A stretch of DNA of 31,399 nt from JAIOIW01 sp050304175 (GTDB lineage: Bacteria > Pseudomonadota > Alphaproteobacteria > Rhizobiales > Rhizobiaceae): NCBI GenBank assembly GCA_050304175.1, contig JBNLDE010000101.1, positions 1 through 31,399 of the forward strand, written 5' to 3'. Shown piece by piece: positions 15,886 to 24,529 of the stretch (position 1 is the stretch's first letter; each line of letters starts with the position of its first letter). Position numbers and translations under genes: made by a program. A model generated the notes under the pieces. That model ran no database searches. It was not told where the DNA came from and saw only the letters and a list, made by a program, of their open reading frames with translations.

Positions 15886-17751
15886 ATGATTGTTTCGATT
15901 CTCAGATGGTTTGAATCGCGCATAAACGCGTTCCCCGCCCGCGAACCGGTCGAACCGCCTTCGACCGGGTTGATGGCGTTCATCTGGCATTACACGCGTC
16001 CAATCTGGCCGTCGCTGGCGCTGATGGCCGCGCTGGCGGCGTTCGGCGCGGTGGTCGAAGTGTGGATGTTCTCGTTTTTCGGCAACATCGTCGACTGGCT
16101 GACGACCGCGAACCGCGAGACCTTCCTCGCCGACGAGGGCGGGCGGCTGATCCTGATGGGCGCCGTTGTGCTGGTGATCTATCCGGCGGCGACGATCCTG
16201 CACAATCTGATGATCCACCAGACGGTGATCGGCAACTACCCGATGGTGATCCGCTGGCTGGCACACCGCTATGTGCTGGACCAGTCGATGGTGTTCTTCC
16301 AGGACGAGTTCGCCGGCCGCGTGGCGACCAAGGTGATGCAGGCGGCGCTGGGCATTCGCGAGACGGTGATGAAGACGGCCGACGTCTTTGTCTATGTGTC
16401 GGTCTATTTCCTCGGCGCGGTCATTCTGGTCGCGACCTTCGACATCTGGCTGATGTTGCCGTTCGCCGTCTGGTTCGCCGGTTATGTCGCGACGCTGCGC
16501 TATTTCATGCCGCGCCTGCGCAACGTGTCGGAAAAGCAGTCGGATGCGCGCTCGGTGATGACCGGGCGGATCGTGGATTCCTACACCAACATCCTGACGG
16601 TGAAGCTGTTCGCGCATTCGAGGCGCGAAATCTCCTATGCCCGCGATTCCATGGAGAAGTTCCTCGACACGGTGCACCCGCAGATGCGCCTTGTCTCGGG
16701 CCTCAACATCACGCTCGCCTTCCTCAACAACGGACTGTTGTTCGCCGTTGCCGCGATCGGGGTCACGTCATGGCTGTCGGGCGCGGCGACAGTCGGGGCG
16801 TTCGCCATCGCCATCGCGCTGGTGCTCCGGCTCAACGGCATGAGCCACTGGATCATGTGGGAGTTGTCGGGCCTGTTCGAGAATATCGGCATGGCAATCG
16901 ACGGCATGAACACGATCGCCCGGCCGCGGCTGGTGCGCGACAAGCCGGGCGCGCCGGACCTTGCGGTCAAGGACGGCAACATTGCGTTCGAAAACATCCG
17001 TTTCCACTACGGCAAGGAAGCCGGCGTGATCGAGAACCTGTCGCTCGCGGTCCGGCGCGGCGAAAAGATCGGACTTGTCGGGCGTTCGGGCGCCGGTAAG
17101 TCGACGCTGGTCAACCTACTGCTGCGGTTTTACGACCTGGAAGGCGGGCGGATCGCAATCGACGGCCAGGACATCGCGGCAGTGAACCAGGATTCGCTGC
17201 GCGGCAATATCGGCATGGTGACGCAGGACACGTCGCTGCTGCACCGCTCGGTGCGCGACAACATTCTCTATGGCCGGCCCGACGCGACCGAGGAAATGAT
17301 GATCGCGGCGGCGAAGCGCGCCGAGGCGCACGAGTTCATCCTCGGACTCGCCGACGCCAAGGGCCGGACCGGCTACGACGCCCATGTCGGCGAGCGCGGC
17401 GTCAAGCTTTCGGGCGGCCAGCGCCAGCGCATCGCGATTGCGCGGGTGATGCTCAAGGATGCGCCGATCCTGGTCCTCGACGAGGCGACCTCGGCGCTGG
17501 ATTCGGAAGTGGAAGCCGCAATCCAGGACAATCTCTACCGGCTGATGGAAGGCAAGACGGTGATCGCGATCGCCCACCGGCTGTCGACGATCGCGGCGAT
17601 GGACCGGCTGGTGGTGATGGACAAGGGCGAGATCGTCGAATCCGGGACCCATGACGAACTGGTCGCGGCAAACGGGCTCTATGCGTCGCTGTGGGCGCGG
17701 CAATCGGGCGGGTTCCTGCTGGAGGAACCGGCCAGCGAGGCGGCGGAGTGA
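15886..17751 (+). CDS. ABC half-exporter (TMD-NBD), first of pair
   Basis: The protein is 621 aa from the ATG at 15886; the frame extends upstream to 15742 but that part overlaps the promoter. A six-helix exporter membrane domain (about residues 25-330) is fused to an ATPase domain. The ATPase shows Walker A GRSGAGKST (near residue 400), signature LSGGQRQRIAIAR, Walker B ILVLDEATSALDSE and H-loop IAHRLST. All catalytic residues are intact. The GTGA at its end overlaps the next gene, so the two are made together. Homology between the two products suggests tandem duplication and a heterodimer. The substrate (lipid, peptide or drug) cannot be told. Confidence 0.9.
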   Translation: MIVSILRWFESRINAFPAREPVEPPSTGLMAFIWHYTRPIWPSLALMAALAAFGAVVEVWMFSFFGNIVDWLTTANRETFLADEGGRLILMGAVVLVIYPAATILHNLMIHQTVIGNYPMVIRWLAHRYVLDQSMVFFQDEFAGRVATKVMQAALGIRETVMKTADVFVYVSVYFLGAVILVATFDIWLMLPFAVWFAGYVATLRYFMPRLRNVSEKQSDARSVMTGRIVDSYTNILTVKLFAHSRREISYARDSMEKFLDTVHPQMRLVSGLNITLAFLNNGLLFAVAAIGVTSWLSGAATVGAFAIAIALVLRLNGMSHWIMWELSGLFENIGMAIDGMNTIARPRLVRDKPGAPDLAVKDGNIAFENIRFHYGKEAGVIENLSLAVRRGEKIGLVGRSGAGKSTLVNLLLRFYDLEGGRIAIDGQDIAAVNQDSLRGNIGMVTQDTSLLHRSVRDNILYGRPDATEEMMIAAAKRAEAHEFILGLADAKGRTGYDAHVGERGVKLSGGQRQRIAIARVMLKDAPILVLDEATSALDSEVEAAIQDNLYRLMEGKTVIAIAHRLSTIAAMDRLVVMDKGEIVESGTHDELVAANGLYASLWARQSGGFLLEEPASEAAE

Positions 17752-19616
17752 GCGGAAACCGGACAACGGACCGGCTGTGGCGGCTGGTCGAGGACCATAT
17801 CGAGCCGTTCGCCGATACCGACCGCGAGGTGCTGCCGCGCGGCGCGTTCGCCTTCATTGTCTATTTCGCGCGCCAGGCCAGGGGACCGTTCCTGCTGCTG
17901 CTCGCCGTCGGCGGGCTGATGGGGGTGGTCGATGCTTCGCTCTACTGGGGACTGGGCTGGCTGATCGATTTGCTGGGTCAGGCCGATCCGAGAACGCTGG
18001 TCGCCGAACACTGGCCGGAGCTTGTGGGGCTGCTGCTGCTGGTGCTGGTGATCCGGGCGCTGGTGACGATCCTGTCGTCGGTGGTCGAGCAGCAACTGAT
18101 CGTGCCGCGCTTCTACGCGCTGGTGCGGTGGCAGGCGTTCCGGCGGGTGATCGAACAGCCCTATGCCTTCTACCAGAACGATTTCGCCGGCCGGATAGCC
18201 ACCAAGGTGATGCAGAGCGGAGCGGCCACCGGCGATTTCATCATTTCCAGCCTGCAGACGCTCTGGTCCTTCGCCGCCTTCCTGGTGCTGACGGGTACGA
18301 TCCTGGGTGCGCTCGACCCACGGATGGCTGCGGCTATGGCCGTGTGGGGCGTCGCCTATGTGGTGATCGCGCGCTACCTGCTGCCGCCGTTGCGGCAAAA
18401 GAGCCGGCAGGTGGCCGACAAGCGCTCCATCCTCAATGGCCGCATGGTCGACGCCTTCACCAACATCATGGCGGTCAAGCTGTTCGACAGCGGCCGGCGC
18501 GAGCATGTTTTCGTGCGCGAGGGGCTGGAAGGGCTGCTCGACGCGGCGACCCAGCAGACCAGGGCGATCACGCTGGTGCGCGGCTCGGTGGTGGCGCTGA
18601 ACGGCGCGATGGTGGCCGCGATCGGAATCCTGGCGGTTTCGGGCTGGATGGACGGCGCGATCTCGACCGGCGAGATCGCCGCGACCATGGGGCTCGTGTT
18701 CCGGCTGAACCAGATGTCGGCCTGGATGATGTTCAACATTTCGGGCCTGATCCGCAATTTCGCGATGGTGCAGGATTCGGCCGGCACGATCTCGGTGGAG
18801 CCGGCCATCCGCGACGCGGACGATGCCGTCGCGCTGCCGCGCGCGGCCGGCGACATCCGCTTCGAGGACGTGTCGTTCCACTACGGCAAGGATGGCGGCG
18901 TCATCGACCATCTGAACCTGCATGTCAGACCGGGCGAGCGGGTGGCGCTGGTCGGGCCGTCGGGCGCGGGCAAGACGACGATCGTCAACCTGATGTTACG
19001 CCTGTTCGACGTCGAGAGCGGACGCATCCTGGTCGACGGCCGCGACATCCGCGACGTCACCCAGGCCTCGCTGCGCGCCCAGTTCGGCGTGGTCAGCCAG
19101 GAGCCGATCCTGATGCATCGCTCGATCCGCGACAACATCGCCTATGGCAGGCCGGGCGCGACGATGGACGAGGTGGTCGCGGCGGCGAAGCGCGCCTCGG
19201 CGCACGAGTTCATCGCGGGCATCGCCGACGCCAAGGGCCGCAAGGGCTACGACGCGCATGTCGGCGAGCGCGGGGTGAAGCTTTCGGGTGGCCAGCGCCA
19301 GCGCATCGCGGTGGCGCGGATGATGCTCAAGGACGCCCCGGTGCTGATCCTCGACGAGGCGACCTCGGCGCTCGATTCCGAAATCGAGGCGGCGATCCAG
19401 GACTCGCTTTTCGACCTGATGGAGAACCGCACGGTGATCGCGGTCGCCCACCGGCTGTCGACCATCGCCATGCTCGACCGGCTGATCGTGCTCGAAAAGG
19501 GACGGATCGTCGAAGAGGGCAGCCACGACGAACTGGTCGCCAAAGGCGGGCTCTACGCGCGGCTGTGGCGTCGCCAGTCGGGCGGGTTCCTCGGCCTGTC
19601 GGAAGCCGCGGAGTAG
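17748..19616 (+). CDS. ABC half-exporter (TMD-NBD), second of pair
   Basis: The protein is 622 aa from the GTG at 17748, which overlaps the upstream stop as GTGA. The layout is the same as the first half-exporter: membrane domain about residues 30-335, then Walker A GPSGAGKTT, signature LSGGQRQRIAVAR, Walker B LILDEATSALDSE and H-loop AHRLST. Both Walker B glutamates are present, so both ATP sites of a heterodimer would be catalytically competent. That differs from asymmetric exporters with one degenerate site. The two ATPase coding regions are also strongly alike at DNA level around the signature motif. It is convergent with a small secreted-protein gene, 16 bp away. Confidence 0.9.
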   Translation: MSGNRTTDRLWRLVEDHIEPFADTDREVLPRGAFAFIVYFARQARGPFLLLLAVGGLMGVVDASLYWGLGWLIDLLGQADPRTLVAEHWPELVGLLLLVLVIRALVTILSSVVEQQLIVPRFYALVRWQAFRRVIEQPYAFYQNDFAGRIATKVMQSGAATGDFIISSLQTLWSFAAFLVLTGTILGALDPRMAAAMAVWGVAYVVIARYLLPPLRQKSRQVADKRSILNGRMVDAFTNIMAVKLFDSGRREHVFVREGLEGLLDAATQQTRAITLVRGSVVALNGAMVAAIGILAVSGWMDGAISTGEIAATMGLVFRLNQMSAWMMFNISGLIRNFAMVQDSAGTISVEPAIRDADDAVALPRAAGDIRFEDVSFHYGKDGGVIDHLNLHVRPGERVALVGPSGAGKTTIVNLMLRLFDVESGRILVDGRDIRDVTQASLRAQFGVVSQEPILMHRSIRDNIAYGRPGATMDEVVAAAKRASAHEFIAGIADAKGRKGYDAHVGERGVKLSGGQRQRIAVARMMLKDAPVLILDEATSALDSEIEAAIQDSLFDLMENRTVIAVAHRLSTIAMLDRLIVLEKGRIVEEGSHDELVAKGGLYARLWRRQSGGFLGLSEAAE

Positions 19617-19632
19617 AGCGCCCGGGCGGTAG

Positions 19633-19986
19633 CTATTTCGACATGTAAACTTCGCAGGCACCGACGAAATTGCCGCGATATTGCTTGAGGCCCTGCTTGC
19701 AGCTTTTTACCGCACTCTTTTCAGCAGCCTCCTGGGTGCGCAGGTTCAATCCGATCGCGCAAATGGATTCGCTCCATCCGGAAGCCGCGGTGGCGGCAAA
19801 TGCAGAGTGGCCGTTTGCTTTGATGTAGCGTCGATAAAGCTTTTCGCAGTCGGAGGCGTATGTGAAGTCGAAAGAATAGCGCATCTTGCCCTTCTGTCCC
19901 GAAAGGCCGCCTGCAAATGATGCCGAGGGCATGCCGCTGATCGCAAGACTAATTCCAAGTAGCGCCAGCGCCAAAACTGATCTCAT
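19633..19986 (-). CDS. Small secreted four-cysteine protein
   Basis: The protein is 117 aa with a classical Sec signal peptide (residues 1-25, ending SASFA-GG) and a good AAAAGGAG ribosome site. The mature part has four cysteines (C47, C76, C96, C111), enough for two disulfides. Its second half (AFAATAASGWSESICAIGL, EKSAVKSCKQGL, then GACEVYM) has the spacing of DUF4189-like small secreted proteins, but this is a weak resemblance. The coding sequence is visibly less GC-rich than the ABC genes beside it. It is likely periplasmic. Function is unknown. Confidence 0.7.
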   Translation of the reverse strand: MRSVLALALLGISLAISGMPSASFAGGLSGQKGKMRYSFDFTYASDCEKLYRRYIKANGHSAFAATAASGWSESICAIGLNLRTQEAAEKSAVKSCKQGLKQYRGNFVGACEVYMSK

Positions 19987-20010
19987 AAATCAAACTCCTT
20001 TTGATGTGAC

Positions 20011-20040
20011 AAATTCGGAGTAACCATTCCGGAATGTCAA
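20011..20040 (-). promoter_or_regulatory. Putative promoter of the secreted-protein gene
   Basis: On the minus strand a perfect TTGACA (20040-20035) is followed after 18 bp by GAATTT (20016-20011). A 10-bp palindrome ATTCCGGAAT (20026-20035) abuts the -35 box. The start codon lies about 25 nt further on. The -10 match is weak. Confidence 0.35.
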
Positions 20041-20125
20041 TAGTCGCAACTGTATTTTTCTCAGGAGTTTCTGGCCGCGAAACGCGGGCTTGTATCGCTG
20101 TGGCCGAAGCGGTTTATTCCTCTGC

Positions 20126-20437
20126 ATGACCGTACGACCGCCATCGCAACTGGCGCAGAAAACCGCCGATCCGCTCGCCCGCGCCCTCGACTACGAGATC
20201 GCCGGCGAGATGGCGGCGGCGCTCGGCAGCGCCGGGCGCAAGGTGGAGAAGGCGCTTGCCGCGCTTGGGCGCTGCGCGCCCGATGATCCGGGCCGGCCGA
20301 TGGCGCTGAAGCGGGCGGCGGCGGCCGTGCATGCCTATTTCATCCAGCGCGAACTGTGCGGCATGCGCCGCCACGAGGCGGTGATCCGCGAATACGCGAT
20401 TCCGCGCGAAGTACTGGCGCGGCTGGGGGCGAGTTGA
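20126..20437 (+). CDS. DUF6665-like protein
   Basis: The protein is 103 aa and mostly alpha-helical, with ALDYEIAGEMAAALGSAGRK near the N-terminus and FIQRELCGMRRHEAVIREY near the C-terminus, ending in PREVLARLGAS. I believe this matches the DUF6665 family of rhizobial small proteins, from memory only. The ATG at 20126 has no evident Shine-Dalgarno, so the start is uncertain. The frame also opens at 20090. It is cytoplasmic. It precedes petA by 235 bp and probably is not co-transcribed. Confidence 0.65.
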   Translation: MTVRPPSQLAQKTADPLARALDYEIAGEMAAALGSAGRKVEKALAALGRCAPDDPGRPMALKRAAAAVHAYFIQRELCGMRRHEAVIREYAIPREVLARLGAS

Positions 20438-20672
20438 GACGGCAAAACGGGCAGCCGGCGCGGCAAAGTCGGCGCGCCTCCCGTGCCCTGTTGAAATTCC
20501 GCGACAATCTGCCCTCCCGCCTTGCTAGAGGCTGGACAAGGGCGGGCATCCCCAATAGAAGCAATCGCCAAATGCCGGGGGATTCCGCCGGCCCGTCCAG
20601 CTATGTCTGCGGGCCCGGCCGTGAGGGGCTCGCGTGGGAAACCGGCAAACCGAGGGAAAGGATGGTAGTCCC

Positions 20673-21236
20673 GTGAGTGCACACGAAACCAGCGATCAAT
20701 CACGCCGCGACTTTCTGTATGTGGCTACCGCAATGGCAGGCGCTGTCGGCGCCGCCGGCGTGGCATGGCCCTTTATCGACCAGATGCGCCCCGACGCCTC
20801 GACGCTGGCGCTGGCCTCGGTCGAGGTCGACATTTCCGGGGTCGAACCGGGTATGTCGCTGACGGTCAAATGGCGCGGCAAGCCGGTGTTCATCCGCAAC
20901 CGGACACCCGAAGAAGTCGAAGAAGCGAAGAATGTACCGCTCGACGAGCTGAAGGATCCGCTGGCACGCAACGCCAACATCGCATCCGACGCGCCAGCCA
21001 CCGATGGCGACCGCGCGGCGGGCGTGGACAAGGAAAACTGGTTGATCATGGTCGGCGTGTGCACCCATCTCGGCTGCGTGCCGCTCGGCCAGTCCGGCGA
21101 CTACAATGGCTGGTTCTGCCCGTGCCACGGCTCGCACTACGACACCGCCGGACGCATCCGCAAAGGTCCCGCGCCCGAAAACATGGCGGTTCCGAAATTC
21201 GAATTCATTTCCGATACGACGGTCCGGATCGGCTAA
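20673..21236 (+). CDS. petA: Ubiquinol-cytochrome c reductase iron-sulfur (Rieske) subunit
   Basis: The protein is 187 aa, starting at the GTG at 20673 with AAGGAT about 9 nt upstream. A twin-arginine SRRDFL (residues 10-15) precedes the single membrane anchor (15-35), so the folded subunit is probably exported by Tat. Rieske cluster boxes are C130-T-H132-L-G-C135 and C149-P-C151-H152. C130, H132, C149 and H152 bind the 2Fe-2S centre, and C135 and C151 form the disulfide. It passes electrons from ubiquinol to cytochrome c1 in the bc1 complex. It is the first gene of petABC. Confidence 0.96.
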   Translation: MSAHETSDQSRRDFLYVATAMAGAVGAAGVAWPFIDQMRPDASTLALASVEVDISGVEPGMSLTVKWRGKPVFIRNRTPEEVEEAKNVPLDELKDPLARNANIASDAPATDGDRAAGVDKENWLIMVGVCTHLGCVPLGQSGDYNGWFCPCHGSHYDTAGRIRKGPAPENMAVPKFEFISDTTVRIG

Positions 21237-21259
21237 AGGACAGAGGGACGAGCAAGACC

Positions 21260-22561
21260 ATGAGCGGACATTCCAGCTACACCCCGAAATCCGGCCTCGG
21301 CAGATGGATCGACGCACGCATGCCGCTGCCGCGGCTGATGTATGATTCCTTCGTCGCCTATCCGGTGCCCCGCAACCTGAACTATGCCTACACGTTCGGG
21401 GGCATCCTCTCGATCATGCTGGTGGTGCAGATCCTGACCGGTGTCGTCCTGGCGATGCACTATGCGGCCAATACCGGGCTCGCATTCGAATCGGTCGAAA
21501 AGATCATGCGCGACGTCAATTTCGGCTGGCTGTTGCGCTACATGCACTCCAACGGTGCGTCGTTCTTCTTCGTCGCCGTCTACATCCACATTTTCCGCGG
21601 CCTCTACTACGGTTCCTACAAGGCGCCGCGCGAGCTGCTGTGGATCCTCGGCGTGCTGATCTACCTGCTGATGATGGCCACCGGCTTCATGGGGTACGTG
21701 CTTCCCTGGGGGCAGATGAGCTTCTGGGGCGCCACCGTGATCACCGGGTTCTTCACCGCCATCCCGCTGGTGGGGGACTGGATCCAGCAGACGCTGCTCG
21801 GCGGTTTCGCGGTCGACAATCCGACGCTCAACCGGTTCTTCTCGCTGCACTATCTTCTGCCGTTCATGATTGCCGGCGTGGTCGTGCTGCATGTCTGGGC
21901 GCTGCACGTGACCGGACAGACGAACCCGACGGGAATCGAGGTGAAATCGAAGACCGACACCGTGCCGTTCACGCCGCACGCGACGATCAAGGACAGCTTC
22001 GCGATGGTCGTGTTCCTGTTCGTGTTCGCCTATTTCATGTTCTACATTCCGAACTATCTCGGCCACCCGGACAACTACACGATCGCCAACCCGCTGAAGA
22101 CGCCGGCGCATATCGTGCCCGAATGGTACTACCTGCCGTTCTACGCGGTCCTGCGCGCCATCACCTTCTCGGTCGGGCCAATCAACTCCAAGCTCGGCGG
22201 CGTGATCGCGATGTTCGGCTCGATCCTGGTGCTGTTCGTGGTGCCGTGGCTCGATACATCCAGGGTTCGTTCGGCGGTCTACCGGCCGTGGTACAAGCTG
22301 TTCTTCTGGCTGTTCGTCATCGATGCCATCTTCCTGGGCTGGCTGGGCTCGCGCCCGGCGGAAGGCACCTATGTGGCGATGGCGCAGGTCGCGACGGCCT
22401 ACTACTTCGGCTTCTTCATCATCATCATGCCGATCCTGGGACTGATCGAGACGCCGAAGCGTCTGCCCAATTCGATCACGGAGGCGGTTCTGGAGAAGAC
22501 CAAGGGCGGTGCGTCGACGCAACCGGCCGGCAGTGCGGCTTCGCCGGAAACCAAAGGCTGA
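21260..22561 (+). CDS. petB: Cytochrome b of the bc1 complex
   Basis: This 433-aa membrane protein has eight expected helices. The four haem ligands are H96 and H110 (first pair), and H197 and H211 (second pair), each 14 apart. The Qo-site PEWY motif is present (VPEWYYLPFYAVLRAI). It starts 23 bp after petA. It is a separate gene from cytochrome c1, unlike the fused fbcH of Bradyrhizobium. It carries quinol oxidation and quinone reduction in the proton-motive Q cycle. Confidence 0.97.
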   Translation: MSGHSSYTPKSGLGRWIDARMPLPRLMYDSFVAYPVPRNLNYAYTFGGILSIMLVVQILTGVVLAMHYAANTGLAFESVEKIMRDVNFGWLLRYMHSNGASFFFVAVYIHIFRGLYYGSYKAPRELLWILGVLIYLLMMATGFMGYVLPWGQMSFWGATVITGFFTAIPLVGDWIQQTLLGGFAVDNPTLNRFFSLHYLLPFMIAGVVVLHVWALHVTGQTNPTGIEVKSKTDTVPFTPHATIKDSFAMVVFLFVFAYFMFYIPNYLGHPDNYTIANPLKTPAHIVPEWYYLPFYAVLRAITFSVGPINSKLGGVIAMFGSILVLFVVPWLDTSRVRSAVYRPWYKLFFWLFVIDAIFLGWLGSRPAEGTYVAMAQVATAYYFGFFIIIMPILGLIETPKRLPNSITEAVLEKTKGGASTQPAGSAASPETKG

Positions 22562-22588
22562 GTATCAGGCAGACAAGGACTTAAAGGT

Positions 22589-23449
22589 ATGAAAACGATC
22601 CTCAAGGGACTTTCAGCGCTCGGACTTGGCCTGACGCTTTTCGGCAATGTGTCTTTCGCACAGGAAGGGCACATGACCGCCGAGCCGACGCATTTTCCGA
22701 TGCTCAAGCCGGCCCAGCTCGACTGGAGCTTCGCCGGTCCATTCGGCACCTACGACAAGGCCCAGCTTCAGCGCGGCCTGAAAGTCTATGTCGAAGTCTG
22801 CTCGGCCTGCCATTCGATGAAGCACGTGGCCTTCCGCGATTTCGAGGAGATCGGCTACTCGGAAGCGCAGGTCAAGGCGCTGGCCGCCAACTACGAAGTC
22901 GAGGACGGCCCGAACGACGACGGCGAGATGTTTACCCGCGCCGCGATCCCCTCGGACTATTTCCCGTCGCCGTTCCCCAACGAACAGGCGGCCGCATCGG
23001 CCAACAACGGCGCCGCGCCGCCCGACTTCTCGCTGATCGCGAAGGCACGGTCGGTTGAGCGCGGGTTCCCGACCTTCGTCTTCGACGTCTTTACCCAGTA
23101 TGCCGAAGGCGGGCCGGACTACATCCACGCCCTGCTGACCGGATACGGCGAGGAGCCGCCGGCGGGCATGGTGATCCCCGAGGGCACCAGCTACAATCCC
23201 TACTTCATCGCCGGCAAGTCGTTGTCGATGGCGCAACCGATCGATGACGGCCAGGTGACCTATGACGACGGCACCCCCGAAACGCTCGACCAGTATGCCA
23301 AGGACGTCTCCGCATTCCTGATGTGGGCGGCCGAGCCGAAGCTCGATGCGCGCAAGAAGATCGGCTTCCGTGTGATGATCTTCCTGGCTCTGTTCGGCGG
23401 GCTGGTCTACCTGACCAAGCGCAAGGTCTGGAGTGACGTCGCGCATTAA
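22589..23449 (+). CDS. petC: Cytochrome c1
   Basis: The protein is 286 aa. The signal peptide spans residues 1-24 (ending SFA), the haem site is C71-S-A-C74-H75, and M214 in KSLSMAQP is the likely sixth ligand. A C-terminal anchor helix (about 258-277) is followed by a positive TKRKVW stop-transfer segment. It accepts electrons from the Rieske protein and hands them to soluble cytochrome c. It lies 27 bp after petB. A strong terminator begins 22 bp after its stop, so petABC is a closed transcription unit. Confidence 0.97.
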   Translation: MKTILKGLSALGLGLTLFGNVSFAQEGHMTAEPTHFPMLKPAQLDWSFAGPFGTYDKAQLQRGLKVYVEVCSACHSMKHVAFRDFEEIGYSEAQVKALAANYEVEDGPNDDGEMFTRAAIPSDYFPSPFPNEQAAASANNGAAPPDFSLIAKARSVERGFPTFVFDVFTQYAEGGPDYIHALLTGYGEEPPAGMVIPEGTSYNPYFIAGKSLSMAQPIDDGQVTYDDGTPETLDQYAKDVSAFLMWAAEPKLDARKKIGFRVMIFLALFGGLVYLTKRKVWSDVAH

Positions 23450-23471
23450 GCCGCGCGCAACCGAAATGTTG

Positions 23472-23502
23472 AAGGGCGCCCGTTGCGGCGCCCTTTTCTT
23501 TT
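23472..23502 (+). terminator. Intrinsic terminator of petABC
   Basis: A perfect 9-bp stem AAGGGCGCC/GGCGCCCTT (23472-23480, 23487-23495) with loop CGTTGC is followed by TTCTTTT. The same 31 nt recur unchanged at 26121-26151. Confidence 0.93.
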
Positions 23503-23527
23503 GGTTCTACGGAGGCATCCGCAGAAC

Positions 23528-24418
23528 CTATCCATGTTCCCTGAAGGCGCTCGGCGTCTGGCCTGTCCGTTTGCGAAAGAAGCGCGTGAAATAGGCGGGG
23601 TCCTGAAACCCGAGCTCGAAGGCGACCTGCGACGAGGTGGCAGAGGTGTAGAGCAGGAGCCGTTGCGCTTCCAGGGTGATGCGCGCGTGGATGATCTCCT
23701 GCGCCGACTTGCTTGCGAAGGTGTTGCAAAGACGATTGAGCCTTGCCGGACTCATCGCCAGCTTTCTTGCGTAGTCGCTTATGCCCAGGTGTTCCCGGTA
23801 GTGGTCCTCGACCAGTTTCAGGAAGCTCGAAAACGTAGCGCGTGCATAACCGCGACGGCCTCCCGGCTTTTCGGTCATCGCCATCTGGCGTGAAAGCACC
23901 AGCAACACCGAACGCAACAACCAGTCGAGCATCGAACTTCGACCGGGCAGGGTTTGACCGAATTCGTGCATCATGCCGGCCAGCAAGTGCCGCAGGAACG
24001 TGGCAGTTTCGGGTGCGTCCGAAAAATCAATTGCCTTGGCACGCGACAAGAGCGGCTCAATGAGCGGGCGCGAACGGATAAAGCGACCATCCAGAAGCAA
24101 GGTGTCGGCGGTCGACAGGACATAACCTCGCGTATCTTCCTGGAAGGAAAAGCTGTGTACCGCGCCGGGCGGAATGGCGATCGCGCAGGGCGCCGCCACC
24201 CTCGAAGTGCTGCCCTCGATCTGCATCTCCACGCTACCAGTGACCAGGTAGACGATCTGGAACATCCGCCGGTGGGCATGGGCGGATATACGCCAATCGT
24301 ACAATTGGGAACGGCTCTTGATGTCCTCGATATGGATGAATTCGGGATCTTCCACCGCGTCCTGCTCGCCAAAAAGCGCGTAGATGGTGACGCCGAGACC
24401 TTCCGATTTATTCATCAT
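23528..24418 (-). CDS. AraC family transcriptional regulator (PobR-like)
   Basis: The protein is 296 aa. An N-terminal cupin-type effector domain (about 30-150, with AHAHRRMFQIVYLVTG and IPPGAVHSFSF) is followed by a double helix-turn-helix at about 195-296 (ISDYARKLAMSPARLNRL, then SQVAFELGFQDPAYFTRFFRK). The architecture and several stretches resemble PobR-like regulators of aromatic catabolism; this is inference. AGGAA lies in front of the start. It is divergent from the P450 gene across 111 bp, so it most likely controls the P450-ferredoxin unit. Its 3' end faces petC. Confidence 0.85.
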   Translation of the reverse strand: MMNKSEGLGVTIYALFGEQDAVEDPEFIHIEDIKSRSQLYDWRISAHAHRRMFQIVYLVTGSVEMQIEGSTSRVAAPCAIAIPPGAVHSFSFQEDTRGYVLSTADTLLLDGRFIRSRPLIEPLLSRAKAIDFSDAPETATFLRHLLAGMMHEFGQTLPGRSSMLDWLLRSVLLVLSRQMAMTEKPGGRRGYARATFSSFLKLVEDHYREHLGISDYARKLAMSPARLNRLCNTFASKSAQEIIHARITLEAQRLLLYTSATSSQVAFELGFQDPAYFTRFFRKRTGQTPSAFREHG

Positions 24419-24424
24419 TTTTTC

Positions 24425-24453
24425 CTAAAACGAACTAAAAGTACCAGCTAAAG
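24425..24453. promoter_or_regulatory. CTAAA repeats, candidate AraC sites
   Basis: CTAAAA at 24425 and 24435 (10 bp apart) and CTAAAG at 24448 form three same-direction repeats next to the AraC start. A possible minus-strand promoter (TGGACA at 24466-24461, TACTTT at 24443-24438) overlaps them. Autoregulation is possible; not shown. Confidence 0.35.
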
Positions 24454-24529
24454 ACGGTTTTGTCCATTATCTTGGCACTATTGCGAACCTATTGTCCTGT
24501 CGCTGACATGAGCACTTGGGAGGACAGCC

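Noticed and set aside
20673..23449. Fused cytochrome b/c1 gene (fbcH)
   Set aside because: A clear stop, a 27-bp gap and a signal peptide separate petB and petC.
24472..24484. TTGGCAC...TTGC as a sigma-54 promoter before the P450
   Set aside because: The GG and GC elements are 7 nt apart instead of 10.
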